A stretch of 64,000 nt of DNA from Simmondsia chinensis (GCA_018398585.1 JAGTTD010000001.1:17315750-17379749), one strand, 5' to 3'; positions 22,600 to 34,760 are shown, numbered from the stretch's first letter. The notes: generated by a model from the sequence alone, not told the origin. Translations and numbers: made by a program.

Positions 22600-23945
22600 A
22601 GTTGGCAGACACAGCAATTGAAGAGGAAAGGAAAGCTGGTTATTGGACATGATACAAGTCTGAAGCACAAGATTTTGCAATGGCTACACTCTTCTCCTTG
22701 TGGAAGACATTCAAGGACAGATGCTACTCTCCAAAGGGTCAAGTCCATGATTTTCTGGAAGGGTAAGTCCAAGGATGTAGCTGAATTTGTGAAACATTCC
22801 TCAATTTGCCGAGCTTGCATATCTAAAACAACTGCTTCTCTTGGCTTATTGCAGCGTTTACCCATCCCTCAAACCATCTGGACAGATATTTCTATGGATT
22901 TTGTAGAGGGATTGCCTCGATCTCATGGAAAGGATTTCATTTTTGTTGTGGTAGATCGCTTAAGCAAGGCAGCCCACTTCTCATCCTTGACACATCCCTA
23001 TGCTGCTCCCATAGTGCCCCAATTGTTCATGGACCAGATCTATAAGCTCCATGGGTTACCCAATTCCATTGTTTGTGATCGTGATGTAGTGTTTCAAATT
23101 GACTTCTGGTGGGCTTTATTTTCCATACAAGGAGCAGAGTTACCTCTATCTACAGCTTACCATCCTCAATCAGATGGTCAAACTAAAGTAGTGAATAGAG
23201 AGTAAAGACTTATCTCTAGTGTATGTGCAACTCTCAGCCTCACCAGTGGTCCAAGTGGTTGCCTCTCCGTAAATGGTGGTACAACACCACTTGGCATTCC
23301 TCCACTCAGAAGACACTATAAGAAGTGTCGTATAGCCAGCCTCCTCCATTGCACATTCCTTACATTCCCGGAGAGACTCATACAGAAGCTGTTAACAGAA
23401 GCCTCCAACAGCGTTGGGAAGCTCTTAAGGTAATTAAGTATCATCTTGCTCGAGCATAGAACCGTATGAAGCAGTATGCCAATACAAAGAGGTCTGACAG
23501 ATCATTTAAGCTGGGAGATTGGGTCTACCTCAAATTGCATCCATATAAGTAGATTACAGTGGCTCATATGAGCACACATAAGCTTTCTCTGAAGTATTTT
23601 GGTCCCTTCCTGGTCCTTGCACCCATTGACAAGGTGGCTCACAGGCTGGAGCTCCCAAGTTCTATAAGAATACATAATGTCTTCCATGTTTCACAGCTCA
23701 AGGCTCACTACGTACCTCTTTTTACTGAGATTTCTCACATACCAGGGGATCTAGAGGCTGCACCATGGAAAAGTCCTGAGTTGGCCTTGGACAAGACAAT
23801 GGTGAATTGCATTAACAATGGTGAATCGCTTTAACCGAGCTGCAACAGGGGTTTTGGTGAAATGGAAAAACTTGCCAAGGGAGGAAGCTTTATGGGAGTG
23901 TCTCTTCGATTTGCAGCTAAAATACCCTGATTTTCACCCTTGAGG
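22600..23945 (+). pseudogene. pol: Element D integrase and chromodomain
   Basis: The zinc region (LHSSPCGRHSRTDATLQRVK, then SSICRACISKT) is followed by the DDE core: TDISMDFVEGLPRSHGKDF, VVVDRLSKAAHFSSL, LPNSIVCDRDVVFQIDFW and YHPQSDGQTKVVNRE. A stop and frameshifts follow. The C-terminal part has KYFGPFLVLAPIDKVAHRLE and IHNVFHVSQLKAHY, then a chromodomain (LVKWKNLPREEALWE, then YPDFHP). Chromodomains of this kind mark plant chromoviruses and are thought to guide insertion to heterochromatin. Confidence 0.92.
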
Positions 23946-23952
23946 ACAAGGG
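23937..23952 (+). promoter_or_regulatory. Pre-tract hairpin variant (D)
   Basis: CCCTTG and CAAGGG form a 6-bp stem around the same AGGA loop. Compared with the common form both arms are changed so that pairing is kept. Confidence 0.6.
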
Positions 23953-23971
23953 AAAATTCAAGCGGGAGTAC

Positions 23972-24395
23972 TGTTATAGTAACAGCAACAGAGAGGAGGA
24001 ATCAGTGAAGAATATCGAGTTTTGCAGCAAGAAAGTCGTACTCAGTTTTGGCGGGAAGAGCCATTAGATATCTTTTGGTGGTAACGGGTTTTTGAATGAC
24101 CAACGGCCGTGGTTGGCACGTGATTAGTAGCTGGGAAATAGTTATAGATATTTTGTAGATATTATCTAGTAATTTCAAATTAACTTACTTTACTTCCAAT
24201 TTCTTTAATTTAGTATCTTATAAATAGTAAAGTGCAATCACTCTAGGGTTATGAAATACCAATATAATTCTCTATCCTCTCCCTTATCTTCTTCTTCTAC
24301 TCTCCCTTGACCCTCAAACTTCTTTCTCTTCCTTTTACCTCTAAGTTAACATCAAATTGTGGCTAGGATTTATCCAAAAAAAACCTTGGTTAACA
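23972..24395 (+). repeat. Element D 3' LTR
   Basis: 424 bp, TGTTATAGTAACAGC to TTGGTTAACA, TATA box at 24219-24226, closely matching 9798-10230. Confidence 0.93.
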
Positions 24396-24400
24396 GAAAT

Positions 24401-24824
24401 ATAATATCAAACATGAACGGGTTTGTCTTTCCATAGATGGCGCCAAACTATTTTATATAAAATCTGGGGCACCTTCAGGTAAGAAGGTGGGCGCTTATTT
24501 TTAGATGGTATAACCTGTGAGATGAACAAATAGTTAGAGAGACTCATGATATTAACTATAGGGTGCCCCTCCGATGCTTAAGTTAGCATTTGTACAATAT
24601 ATTTACTGAGTGTAGAAGTAAAATTATTTAATTGAAAGAAGTAAAAGTGGAGAAAAATAGAAAGGAGAGAAAAAGAAACAAATATAAAAGGCACAAAAGT
24701 AACTGTTTATTTTCTTCCCCCATTCATTCTCTTGTTCTATTTGATCTCTCTGCTCTTCTTCTAAGATGGGATTTACATTGTCTAGAATTGTTCTTGACTG
24801 GAGATCTAGCTAGAAGCAGAAATT
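24401..24824. other. Non-coding spacer
   Basis: I see no supportable gene. It contains ATGGCGCCAAACT near 24435 and a purine-rich stretch (24640-24690). It is older than D and than the following solo LTR. Confidence 0.5.
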
Positions 24825-27003
24825 TGTGGGGAAAAAGAATAAAATGAGCGGGGAAAAAATAAACTCTGATGCCGACTATTGGGGTCACAATTCTAAACTA
24901 TGGTCACAACAATAGGCACCTATTAGAGCGTTCAGAGTAGGAGACTCTTCTCTCTACATAAGCCTCCGGTTGGAGAGTCACGCTTCATGAAACCTCACGT
25001 GCGAGAGTTCCTAGGAATAGGTTTATCTCTATAAACCTTTTCCCTAATACCAGTTTTTAGGATGAACTTCAAAAATTTTCCATACTTTTATAAAGTTTAC
25101 GTAGCGGAAGGGGTTCAGAATTCATAATTCCAAACCTGGGTTGATTTAAAATTCCCAATTTTAAACCTACCGATTTAAATTCTTAATTTAGATCTACAAG
25201 CCTTTTACTCTAATACATTCATAACAATACATAAACTTAAACGGGTATAATAACGAATACTATAAACAAATAGAAAAGCGAAAACTAAAAGAACGAAAGG
25301 AAAACTTACCCGATATTGGTCCCATATAAGAATACTGAAAAATGGAGACCCCGCGATCTTCTACACAATGACCTCAAACTGCCCGGAGGGTGGGCTCCAA
25401 AAATATTAAATTGAGGAAAGAAAAATTTCAATGGAAATTTTTCTCTCCAATTAGGTCTCCCAAACAATTTCCAGAAACCCAAAATAATTTATTTTGATTG
25501 AATGCCAAACCTTTGGAATAGGTACCTACATTTATAGTAGGCTATTGTGGCGAAAAAATAAAAATTCTCGATGTGGGATCTACTGAAAATAACCCAATTT
25601 AAACAAACAAAACAATGCATTCGATTCCAAAAACCCATCAAAATGTGGCGTTTCAGCTTGAGCTGAACCGCCCTCTCACTATGTGCCACGTGGCGGCAGA
25701 CAATTGGTCCACCACGGGGCACACGGATAGCTGAGTGTCACGGGCTAGTTCCTCCGATTAAGATGACACGGATCACAAGCTGTTTTTGTGATTTTTTTTT
25801 TTTTTTTTGGCTTTGTTTCCCACATATAAAAATTCATCTTATGAATTTTAATTTTTCAAAATTATTTTATTATATAATTTCTAATTTTTATTCAACTCAT
25901 TAATAATGTTTGGCAAAATTAATTTACCCACTCATGATTTCTTTAATATTTTTCCAATGGCAATAAATACGGAGGCTTGTGCAGGGATCTCAGGTACAAT
26001 TTAAATCTAGCTCCAAATGGGTTAAATTAATCATCTCATAAAATAATTTAATTATCATTTAATGAGACTTAATTCCCCTAAATAAATTTCACTGCACTCT
26101 AGACTTAAATTATTTATTCGATATCTCTCTTATAGATTGTATTGATGACAACAATCCCTATACTAGATGTCTATGACAAAGGATAAATATAACTTCTATC
26201 ATTATCCTTCTTGCAGCTTCTCCATTAATTACTGACTCGCCCTTCACTGAATAATTCATTTATACTTGAACATATTCATAGTATAAATTTCAAATGTCAT
26301 ACACATGGAATACTTTGGCCAAAGTTCCGAACTATTCAAATATTTGCAAATCAACTAAGGGGACATCTGTATCTCATAAGAGACTATAGATTCCCTATTG
26401 AGTACTTGATCTTTGTCACATTTCACGCTGCTACCCAGTGTACGTGGGGTTTCAATTATTCGTTTTAGACCTTACTTATAGTACACCAAAGTAACTATCG
26501 CTCCATGTACAAGTCTAGAATACTCTCAGGATTTAGAGTTATCGTTCAAACAGTGCAACATGAATCCCTAATCTCCGATAGTAGTCTAGAAATAAGTAAC
26601 CCACATGGTCCAACTCAGTGTGTCAATCTTATTAAACACACCAACCCAACACTTTGGGATCTCCGTCCACATGACCAAGACAAGTCACCTAAAGTGTCAC
26701 GTTATTGTCTTAACATACAAGTGGTCCAAACTTGTCTTCGACTACGAGTCTTTAAAACAACAATCCATACCATTTGTTCCAAGCCTATATGTGGCTTAGT
26801 CTCATAAACCACTTAGAACAAACATGTAAATTGTAGTCTGAGAACTACTTCCATCGCATGAATGTTTCCAAAAGAAAATCACAGGCAGTATAAATGCTCA
26901 CATACATAGATTTAACTAGGAAACAGCTGGAACTTCAATTTTATTTATTAATTAAAATAATATATCCAGGATAAATCTGGATTTTAGGGCACTGTTCCTA
27001 ACG
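24825..27003 (-). repeat. Solo LTR of the copia L family
   Basis: About 2.18 kb matching the reverse complement of the L LTR at 49542-51828 along its length. Shared parts include the CTCTGATGCCGACTATTGGG end, the poly-T tract and the TATA region (TATAAATG, reverse, 25529-25536). The other end is CACTGTTCCTAACG against TGTTAGGAACAGTG in L. No internal sequence adjoins it. Flanks AAATT and ATATT agree in four of five bases, a plausible worn duplication, so recombination between two LTRs probably removed the interior. Confidence 0.85.
25792..25808. repeat. Poly-T tract in the solo LTR
   Basis: 17 T; the corresponding place in L (50752-50773) has 22 A on the opposite orientation. Confidence 0.9.
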
Positions 27004-27273
27004 ATATTTATATGGATTGAGGTGCCAGATCCAGTGGTTGGTGATGCGGATAGAGGTTTTGATGGCCCTTGTGGCTGTTCCGATGGTGCTTATATCAATT
27101 TTGGTCTCGACGTGGGCTAATTGGGTCTCATTTTGGGCAACGGTGGTGGGATGGGTGGCTGATATGTGCATTTCTGGTAATGGTAGATTAAGGCTACAAA
27201 CACCGTGGTTTCCGGCAACCCGCCTTAGTAGTGGTCCTGGGTCGTGGTGGTCGGTCTCAGCGGAATTTGTCTC
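27004..27273. other. GC-richer unique segment, left of G
   Basis: Unlike its AT-rich surroundings, this stretch is rich in GGT/GGC. An open frame of 89 codons runs from 27017, with stops only past the G boundary. Together with 38654-39118 it formed one piece before G inserted. It has no transposon motif I recognise and could be a gene fragment. Confidence 0.4.
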
Positions 27274-27703
27274 TATTGTGATCTAAGCCCAACTCACAAC
27301 AATCAAATAAAATGAACTCAACTGGACAATCAAAATCAGCGGCAATACGAGGGTGTTGTATTGTATATATTAACATTGGCATAGCATTTACAAGTAAGAA
27401 GTATATAATTGGAAGTAGAAGAGAGGAAAAAGATAGGAAATCAGAAAGAGCGGGGGAGAACGACAGAGATAAGAAGGGGGAAAGAGAAAGCATACTTTGA
27501 GTAAAAAAAGTAATCAAGGCATTCTCTCTCCTCAACCTAGTCCCCTATTTATACTAAGCATAATTGGAAATAAAACACTTACTAAACTAGTATATTAAGC
27601 TAATTAATATTACTAGATATGTTCTCATGTGGGACCATCTTCGCTGATGTGTCATGAGTCGATGTGACACCCATTGTAGTATCTGAATTGGGGATCATAT
27701 TTA
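27274..27703 (-). repeat. Element G 3' LTR
   Basis: About 430 bp, matching 38228-38648 (CACAACAATCAAATAAAATG and following). It has a TATA box in reverse at 27546-27553. The inner boundary is set by alignment and may be off by a few bases. Confidence 0.87.
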
Positions 27704-27719
27704 TGACGGGCCCTTGAGT

Positions 27720-28910
27720 TGATCCTTGTCCCCTAAGGTCATAATCGGGGAATCTACGATGGAAGTCGTGCAGGAACTCCCGAGTAGTCTCCTCCAGGGG
27801 ACATTCAACCCACTGAACCAGTATTTGAGTAGCAGCAACTCGATGAGGCTTGACCAGGCGATGCTCGAAAACACTAGTTGGCTAGGGCTGCAGAGGTCGG
27901 AGGCCAAATATGTAGTTGTGGTGTGCTCTTAGCTGAGATGAGGAAACACCACTTCAAGAGAGAGACGTGAACAATGTGATGTATGTGAGCATGAGCTGGA
28001 AGATCAAACTTGTTAGCCACCAAGCCCACCGGATCAAGAATTTTGAAGGGGCCAAAAATTAGGGAGAGAACTTGTGGAATGCCCGATGTTCTACACTTTG
28101 TTGTCGATGCACTTGAGGGTTCAACATAACATAATCACCACCTCAAACTCACAGTCCGTGCACTGAGCATCGGCACGTTGCTTCATAATGTTCTAGGCTT
28201 GATGTAAATGGAATCGAAGCAAAGCAATGGTTTCCTCTCTAGCATGGAGTGTAGTCTAGGGTCTCAACGGATGATTCTCCCTGTAGATAGGGAAGGTGTA
28301 TCGGTGTGGTTGCCGATACAACATCTCATAAGGGGAAGCACGAGCAACCGTGTGAGAGGTAGTGTTGTACCACCATTCTGCGTGCTGTAGTCACAGACTC
28401 CATTCCCAACAACATTCACTTGCCATACAACACAGTATGTCTCAAGACAACTGTTCAGCACCTTGGTCTACCCATCCGATTGAGGGTAGTTGAAGGAAGA
28501 GAGGTTGATGTGAGTCGCCAAGCAAGAAAATCCTCTCAAATATGGGATCCAATCACTAATCAGATTCTCAGGTATGCCGTGAAGACGAAAAACCTGATCT
28601 AAATACAGCTGAGCAACTATGGCTACTGAGTATGAATGATGGAGAGGAAAGAAGTGAGAATACTTGCTCAAACAGTCAACCACCACCAAAATAACAGAAT
28701 AGCCCGATGAAGAAGGTAGCCCATGAATAAAATCGAGCACAACATTACTCCACATGGTATCGGGCACTGGAAGAGGTTTCCACAGTTCAGGTGAAGCAAG
28801 AGATTCATATTCATGATGTTGAATGGTCACATATTGTCTCACATAGTGATGAATATAAGTCTTTTACCCCTTCCAAAAGAAAAGAGCTCGGACTCCATGG
28901 TAGTAATCAA
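27720..28910 (-). pseudogene. pol: Element G integrase core and chromodomain
   Basis: On the minus strand: FFWKG close to the I boundary, then WSNVVLDFIHGLPSSSGYSV, VVVDCLSKYSHFFPL, LHGIPENLISDW and NYPQSDG (28468-28842). The chromodomain is near 27730-27850 (ILVQWVECPLEET, then FHRRFPDYDLRGQGS). In the core the expected second-aspartate context reads ISDWIPYL, suggesting damage. Frameshifts lie between the parts. Confidence 0.85.
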
Positions 28911-28914
28911 CGAT

Positions 28915-29384
28915 TGTCATGATTGTAATATGAGGGATAAGTAACAATAAGTCTTTAGTAGTAATCAAGTAAGAATCATGTAGTTTATTTCAATTGTAGT
29001 TGATTGTATTAGCTCTATTAGTCCTTTAATTATACTAGCCATGTATTAGGAAATTCTAAATACGCACTTGTTAGATATTTTGAGGGAAAATATCGGTTAG
29101 TTAGTTAGTTAGGAATCTACAGTTAGATGGTTAGTTACGAATCTGGATATTTCTTTAAGTTGTTGCCAGATATTTTGATTAGCTTTTGCCACCTCTTGTT
29201 AGTAGTATAAATAGTTGTTCTTACCTTGTAATATTCATTCATTGAATAGACAAATATCTTCTTTCTCCTAATTCTCTCTACTTCTTATCTCTTTTCTCTC
29301 TAATTCTCATCTAATTTCTTCTTCTCAACTCAAATTCTCTCTCTCTCCTAGGTTTTGATCCAAGATTAATCTTGAATCATGACA
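28915..29384 (+). repeat. Solo LTR I
   Basis: A 470-bp LTR, TGTCATGATTG to AATCATGACA, with TATAAATA at 29207-29214 and a CT-rich leader. Neither a primer site nor an internal region adjoins it. Its flanks ACGAT and TCGAA share three of five bases. Reading across it on the minus strand, the integrase zinc-finger pattern of G continues on both sides, which shows it is an insertion in G. Confidence 0.82.
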
Positions 29385-29399
29385 TCGAACCCAGAGTGA

Positions 29400-29741
29400 T
29401 GTCATGATACGTGCTTAGAGGAGGTCATAGATGTGGTCATTGTATTGTAATTTTCAAATATGGATGTATGGCGGGAAAGTTTGGTTAGTGTCCTGAGTTA
29501 GTTAGGTCGGTTAGAGAAAGGTATTTTAGATATTATTACCTAAACTGACTTAAGTGATTCATGGTAAAAGAGTTTAGCTTGTATTGTAAGTTCTTCATTG
29601 GTGAATGGTAAGATTGAATTCCTCTTCTCCCAACCATAACTCTTTCTAATTCTCATCTATTTCTCTAATTCTCTTTTCATCTTCACTCTAATTCTTCACC
29701 TATCCTATGTTATGATTCAATATTGACCTTAAATCATTACA
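29400..29741 (+). repeat. Element H 5' LTR
   Basis: 342 bp, TGTCATGATACG to AAATCATTACA. The ends resemble solo LTR I, but the interior differs. Confidence 0.92.
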
Positions 29742-29904
29742 ATCGACATTAGTTCTTGATAGATTGTTGTTAATCTTAGATAACCACATTGAATTGATTG
29801 ATTTCTTTGGCATTGGATCACTTTAGTATTTGACAATCAGCTAATTCATAGTACTGATCGCTGTTGATCCATTTTGTTTAATAAGAAGTGATTAGCAGCT
29901 CCAG

Positions 29905-30940
29905 ATGGTAGGAGGAGTAACAACACGATCTAGTGCTGCTAATGCAGCTAGTAATAATGGTGTTGCCGCAGGAACTTATGCAAGAGTCACTGCAAGTGTA
30001 AATTCTAATCAAGGTGAGGGTTGAAGGTAGTGCTAGCTGAATTGCGACGGTTAACAAAAATAGTAACCGATTTCCAAGAGAAATTGAATAATACTACAAC
30101 TTCAAACCAGCAAATGCAGCTGCAAATGACTGAAATAAGGCATCAACTTGATTGTAAATCAGGAGTTGGACTCTTAACACCAGCTAGCCAGGAAGGGAGG
30201 CATACTGATCAGAGGCAGGCTAGTGAATCTGAGGAAAGAACTGAAGCTACAGCCAGGGGTAGTGGTTACAGACAGCCAAAGGTCAAAATTGATACTTTTG
30301 ATGGATCACATCCACAGTCTTAGATAAGAAGATGTGAGAGGTACTTTCGCTTTTATCGTGTGATGGATGTGCAAAAGGTGGAATTAGCTGCAATACATTT
30401 GCGAGGTCATCACGAGGTACGGTTTCACAGATTGATTCTTAATAATCTTGACATCTCGTGGTATGACTTTGTTCATGAATTCTGTGAGAGGTATGGTGAT
30501 GACGATCCGGGGGATGTGGTGAATCACTTTAACAAGGTGACTCAAACCACCTCTGTGAAAGAACAAATAACACGTTTTGAAAACCTAAGAGCTAGAATGA
30601 TGGCAGTAAATCCTGGTGTGATTGAGGCATACTATGTCTCTAGCTTCATCAGTGGACTTAAGCTGAAGATAAATAATTTGGTTAAAGAAATTAATCCTCT
30701 AACATTGTCGCGAGCCTATTCCAAAGCAAAGTTGTATAAGGCCATAGTTCTTGCTAGTTTAGATGTATAACGAGGTAAGAATGTATCTAGTAGCTCTTCA
30801 ACATTAGATGGTAGTAAGGTTGTTCCCAAAACCTTGAGCTTTGAAGAAAAAAAAGGCTCAAAGACTATTCTTCAAATGTAACCAAAGATACTTCTTTGGA
30901 CATAAGTGCAATCTTAAGCTTCTCATGTTTGTTACTGAAG
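29905..30940 (+). pseudogene. gag: Element H gag
   Basis: The N-terminus MVGGVTTRSSAANAASNNG carries the motif shared with A, E, F and K. A frame change near 30020 is followed by a helix-rich stretch. The capsid region includes KVKIDTFDGSHPQS, WYDFVHEFCERYGDDDPGD and ITRFENLRARMMAV, then GLKLKINNLVKEINPL. The zinc knuckle FFKCNQRYFFGHKC lies at 30858-30910. Stops occur at 30321 and 30768. Confidence 0.88.
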
Positions 30941-33068
30941 CTAAGGCTAATGATGAATCAGATGAACATGAGGAGGAGAAGGAGGCAAGTAATGAGCCTA
31001 AGGAGGAGTTGTTACCGGAGGCAGATGCTAATAAGAATGAAATGGAGATTTCAGTGAAAGCTCTAATGGGCAGTAGGGCACAGAACACCATAAAAATCAA
31101 GGGTGAAGCAAATCATAAGTCTCTTTTGATCTTGATTGACAGTGGTAGAATGGTAGAATGCACAGTTTTGTTGACCCAAAATTTGTGGAGAGGGTAGGTC
31201 ATGAGATGATTAAAACAAGCCCTTTAGCTGTAACTGTTTCTTATGGTAATTCCATGCTCACTCAAATGAAATGCAATCAGTTCCGGTGGTAGGTGCAGGG
31301 CCATCAATTCTCTTATGACTTTAAAGTGTTGAAGTTGGGAGGCTGTGATATGGTGCTTGGGGTGGATTGGATGAATACTATCAGGCCCTTGGTATTCAAT
31401 TTCAGTCAGCTCTCAATCTCTTTTGACTTACATGATAAAGCCATCAAATTACAAGGAATTGTGGACCAAGGGCAGCTCAAGATGCTAAGTGGCAAGAAGG
31501 TGGATGGACTACTTCGGAGGAAAGACTACCAGTGGGTAGGACATCTCTTTTCCATTACAGTAGAATCTGTTCAAGCTAAGAAAGAGTTTAATCCACCAAT
31601 TCAAAAGTTGATCAAGGATTACAATGATTTGTTTAAGCAGCCAAGGTGCCTTCCTCTTAAGAAGAATTTGGATCATGCAATTCCATTCAAGGCCAACTCT
31701 GATCCAGTGAATATGAAGCCTTATAAGTATCCACATTCACAGAAGAGTGAGATTAAAAGGTAGGTGGATGAGCTTCTTAAAACTGAGTTTATAAGACACT
31801 CTCACAGTCCCTTTGCTTCTCCTGTCATTTTAGTCAAGAAGAATGATGGTTCTCCACGTATGTGTATAGATTACAAGCAGTTGAATTCTCTTACTATCAA
31901 GGACAAGTTTCCAATACCCATCTTAGATGACTTGCTAGATGAATTATACGGCTCTCACTTCTTTTCCAAGTTGGATCTTAGGCAAAGGTACCACTAGATC
32001 ATAGTTTTAGAGCAGGATGTCCACAAAACTGCTTTTAGAACTCACCATGGGCATTATGAGTTTGTAGTGATGCCATTTGGATTAACAAATGCTCCAGCTA
32101 TGTTTCATGCCTTGATGAACTCAGTTTTCAGGCCCCTATTGAGGAAACTTGTCCTGGTCATCTCTGATGACATACTGGTGTAGAATCCTTCATTTGATGC
32201 ACATATGGATTATCTTAGACAAGTCTTTGAACTTGTGCGGCAGCACAAGTTGTTTTATAAGCTTTCTAAGTGTACTTTTCCTCACTAGAAGGTAGAATAC
32301 TTGGGGCACATTATTTCTTCAGTGGGTGTTGCTACTGACCCAGCTAAGATTGATGCAATGAAGAATAGGCCAACACCTTTTTCTCTTAAACAATGCAAGA
32401 AGATTGTGGCTAGGCATGGTGTGGTTGCTAAGCCTCTTACTGATTTACTCAAGAAAGATGCTTTTGAGTGGTCAGAGAAGGCTCAAGAAGTGTTGGATAG
32501 ACTGAAGATATCAATGTGTACAGCTTCAATACTTGCCATGCCTGACTTTAGTGTTCCTTTCACCTTGGAGACTAATGCTAGTGGTACAAGTGTGGGAGCA
32601 GTTCTTTCACAAAAAGGAAGTGCAGTAGCCTCCTTGAGCCAGGGGTTCAGTCCCAAGCACTTGGGGTTATCCATCTAAGAGAAGGAGTATTTAGCAATTT
32701 TGTTGGAAGTTAGGAACTGGAGGCACTACTTGGATGGACATCACTTTGTCATTAGAACAAATCAGCAAAGCTTGAAGTACTTATTGGAGCAAAAGTTCAC
32801 TACAAGAGTGCAGTGTAAGGGCCTCATGAAGATGTTGGGACTTGACTATTCAATTGAGTATTTTAGAGGCATGGAAAACTTAGCAGCAGATGCTTTGCCA
32901 CGCAGGTTTGAAGGGGCTGAGCAGGATTCTTGGTCTGCTATTTCTGTGGCTCTTCCGTCTTTGATGGATGAAGTGCACAAGTCCTATGATGGAGATAGCC
33001 TTTTGCTCAAGAGTATATCACAACATTTAGCATCAAGAATAGCTCTTCGGGTGAAGATTATGATGTGA
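30940..33068 (+). pseudogene. pol: Element H protease, RT and RNase H
   Basis: The protease core LLILIDSG is followed by a short local duplication (GTAGAATG twice) that shifts the frame. Then GGCDMVLGVDWMNTIRPLV and a linker. RT has [52 protein letters not shown] and the box VISDDILV near 32160, with both aspartates kept. About 15 codons of the LRGFLGLTGYYR region are missing after TPFSLKQ. RNase H shows PFTLETNASGTSVGAVLSQK and WRHYLDGHHFVIRT. The stops at 31761, 31995, 32181, 32289 and 32676 all interrupt one frame. Confidence 0.92.
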
Positions 33069-33079
33069 CCGAGGCTCAT

Positions 33080-34330
33080 GGGATTGTGAGAATCAAAGGG
33101 AAGGTATATATTGGCTCAGTGGCTGATTTGAGGAGACAAATAATCAGAGCCTCACATCATTCAGCATGGGGAAGACACTCTTGAATTAAGGGGACAAATC
33201 AAAGGTTAAGGTAGTATTTCTAATGGCTCGGTATGAAAAACGATGTTGTGGACTTGGTACGAGCCTGTGATGCTTGCCAGCATACAAAGACCCGTCACAT
33301 ACACTACCATGGGTTGTTGTAGCCCTTGCCAATTCTTGATAGAGCATGGCAACACATAAGTATGGATTTTATTGAGGAGTTGCCTAAGTTTGAAGATAAG
33401 AAGGTAATTTGGGTGATTGTGGATAGATTCACCAAGTTTGGCCACTTCTTGGCTTTGAGTTGCCCAATTTCAGCTGAAAAACTTGCAAATTTATTCTTGG
33501 AGAACATCTACAAGCTCCATGTTTTGCCTCAGTCCATCATATTTGATCGTGATTGGTTATTTACCAGTAATTTTTGGCCTGAGCTCTTCTTGCTATTGGG
33601 TTCTTCTTTGGCCATGAGTTCTTCATATCACCCACAAATTGATGCAGACTGAAAGGGTGAATCAATGTTTGAAGTAGTATTTGAGGAGTATGACTTTTAA
33701 CTACCCAAAAAAATGGAACAAATGGTTAGCCTTGGCTGAGTTCTGGTATAACTCACGTTCTTTGCTGCATTGGTGACAACGCCATTCACCCCTCTTTATG
33801 GCTATGATCCTCCATCCCCTATGCTGGTACAAGATGCTACTTCTTCTGTGAGTGAAGCTAAAGATCTGTTAATGTAAAGGAAAGAATTAGCGCCCCAATT
33901 GATGCATAATCTGCAGCTGCCTCAGGCTAGGATGAAGTTCTTTGCTGACAAGAAAAGAATTGATAAGTCCTTTCAAGTTGGAGATCTTGTTTAATTGAAA
34001 TTGTTGCCATAATGCAGGCCAGTGTGGCAGTTCGCAAGAATGTGAAGCTCAGTGCTCGTTACTTTGGTCCATACAAAATTTTGGAGAAGATGGACAAGTA
34101 GTGTATAGATTGGTCTTACCCCCAGACTCATATGTGTGTCCTGTTTTTCATGTGCCCTTGCTGAAGCAACATGTAGCAGAAGGCAAGATCAACTTGAAGG
34201 CTATAGAAGAGACCACTCGAGATGGGTGACTTAAGCAGGAGTCTGTAGCTATCTTGGGATCAAGGGAAGTTTCGAAGCAGGACAAATAATTCAAGGAAGT
34301 GCTGGTGCTTTAAACTATTTAGATCAGGAA
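33080..34330 (+). pseudogene. pol: Element H integrase and C-terminal tail
   Basis: The zinc region (ASHHSAWGRHS, then RACDACQHTKT) precedes the core: WQHISMDFIEELP, VIVDRFTKFGHFLAL, LPQSIIFDRDWLFTSNFW and SSSYHPQIDAD, where a stop and frameshift fall. The C-terminal part (KLSARYFGPYKIL-type sequence around 34050) is broken by several stops. I could not confirm a chromodomain. Confidence 0.87.
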
Positions 34331-34381
34331 GCTGCTACTTAGGAGAATCTGACTTTCCTCAGAAGCTAATTTCCATTATTT

Positions 34382-34400
34382 CATTCTTGAGTCAAGAATG
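34382..34400 (+). promoter_or_regulatory. Pre-tract hairpin (H)
   Basis: CATTCTTG/CAAGAATG 8-bp stem with a three-base AGT loop, followed by ATGTTAAGGAGGGGGTA and the LTR. The stem is the same as in C, E, F and K, but the loop is one base shorter. Confidence 0.65.
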
Positions 34401-34418
34401 ATGTTAAGGAGGGGGTAT

Positions 34419-34760
34419 TCTCATGATATGATCTTAGGGGAGGTCAATGACATGGTCATTATATTGTAATTTTTAAATATGGTTGTATGGCGGGAAAGCT
34501 TGTTTAGTGTCCTGAGTGAGTTAGTTTGTTTAGTGCAAGGTGTTTAAGATTTTAATAGCTTAATTGACTTAAGTGATTCATAGTATAAGAGTTTAGCTTT
34601 TATTGTAAGTTCTTCATTGTTGAATGATAAGATTGAATTCCTCTTCTCTCAACCCTAATTCTCTCCAATTCGCATCTATTTCTCTAATTCTCTTCTCATC
34701 TTCACTCTAATTCTTCACCTATCCTATGTTATGACTCAAGATTGATCTTGAATCATAACA
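34419..34760 (+). repeat. Element H 3' LTR
   Basis: 342 bp, the same length as the 5' copy, ending AATCATAACA. A TATA-type TATAAG is at 34584-34589. Confidence 0.92.

Larger units (their letters stand above)
9798..24395 (+). mobile_element. Element D: Ty3/gypsy chromovirus, interrupted by E and F
   Basis: LTRs at both ends, primer site at 10232 (TAGTATCAGAGC), gag, protease, RT, RNase H, integrase and a C-terminal chromodomain appear in chromovirus order. TSD GAAAT is at 9793-9797 and 24396-24400. The 9.1-kb element E is inserted inside gag. Without E the element would be about 5.5 kb, a normal size for Reina-like chromoviruses. Many stops make it inactive. Confidence 0.94.
29400..34760 (+). 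mobile_element. Element H: Ty3/gypsy LTR retrotransposon
   Basis: Two 342-bp LTRs and TSD AGTGA (29395-29399 and 34761-34765) bound gag, protease, RT, RNase H and integrase in gypsy order. After the 5' LTR I see ATCGACATTAG rather than the usual TGGTATCAGAGC primer site. It inserted into G only 15 bp from solo LTR I. pol stays in one frame over long distances, broken by scattered stops. Confidence 0.94.

Noticed and set aside
24632..24847. 71-codon ORF with lysine-rich start
   Set aside because: It sits in a purine-rich non-coding tract and runs over the boundary of the solo LTR; no homology pattern.
26505..26807. 100-codon ORF in the solo LTR
   Set aside because: It lies within the copia L LTR and is not kept in the L copy at 49542-51828.
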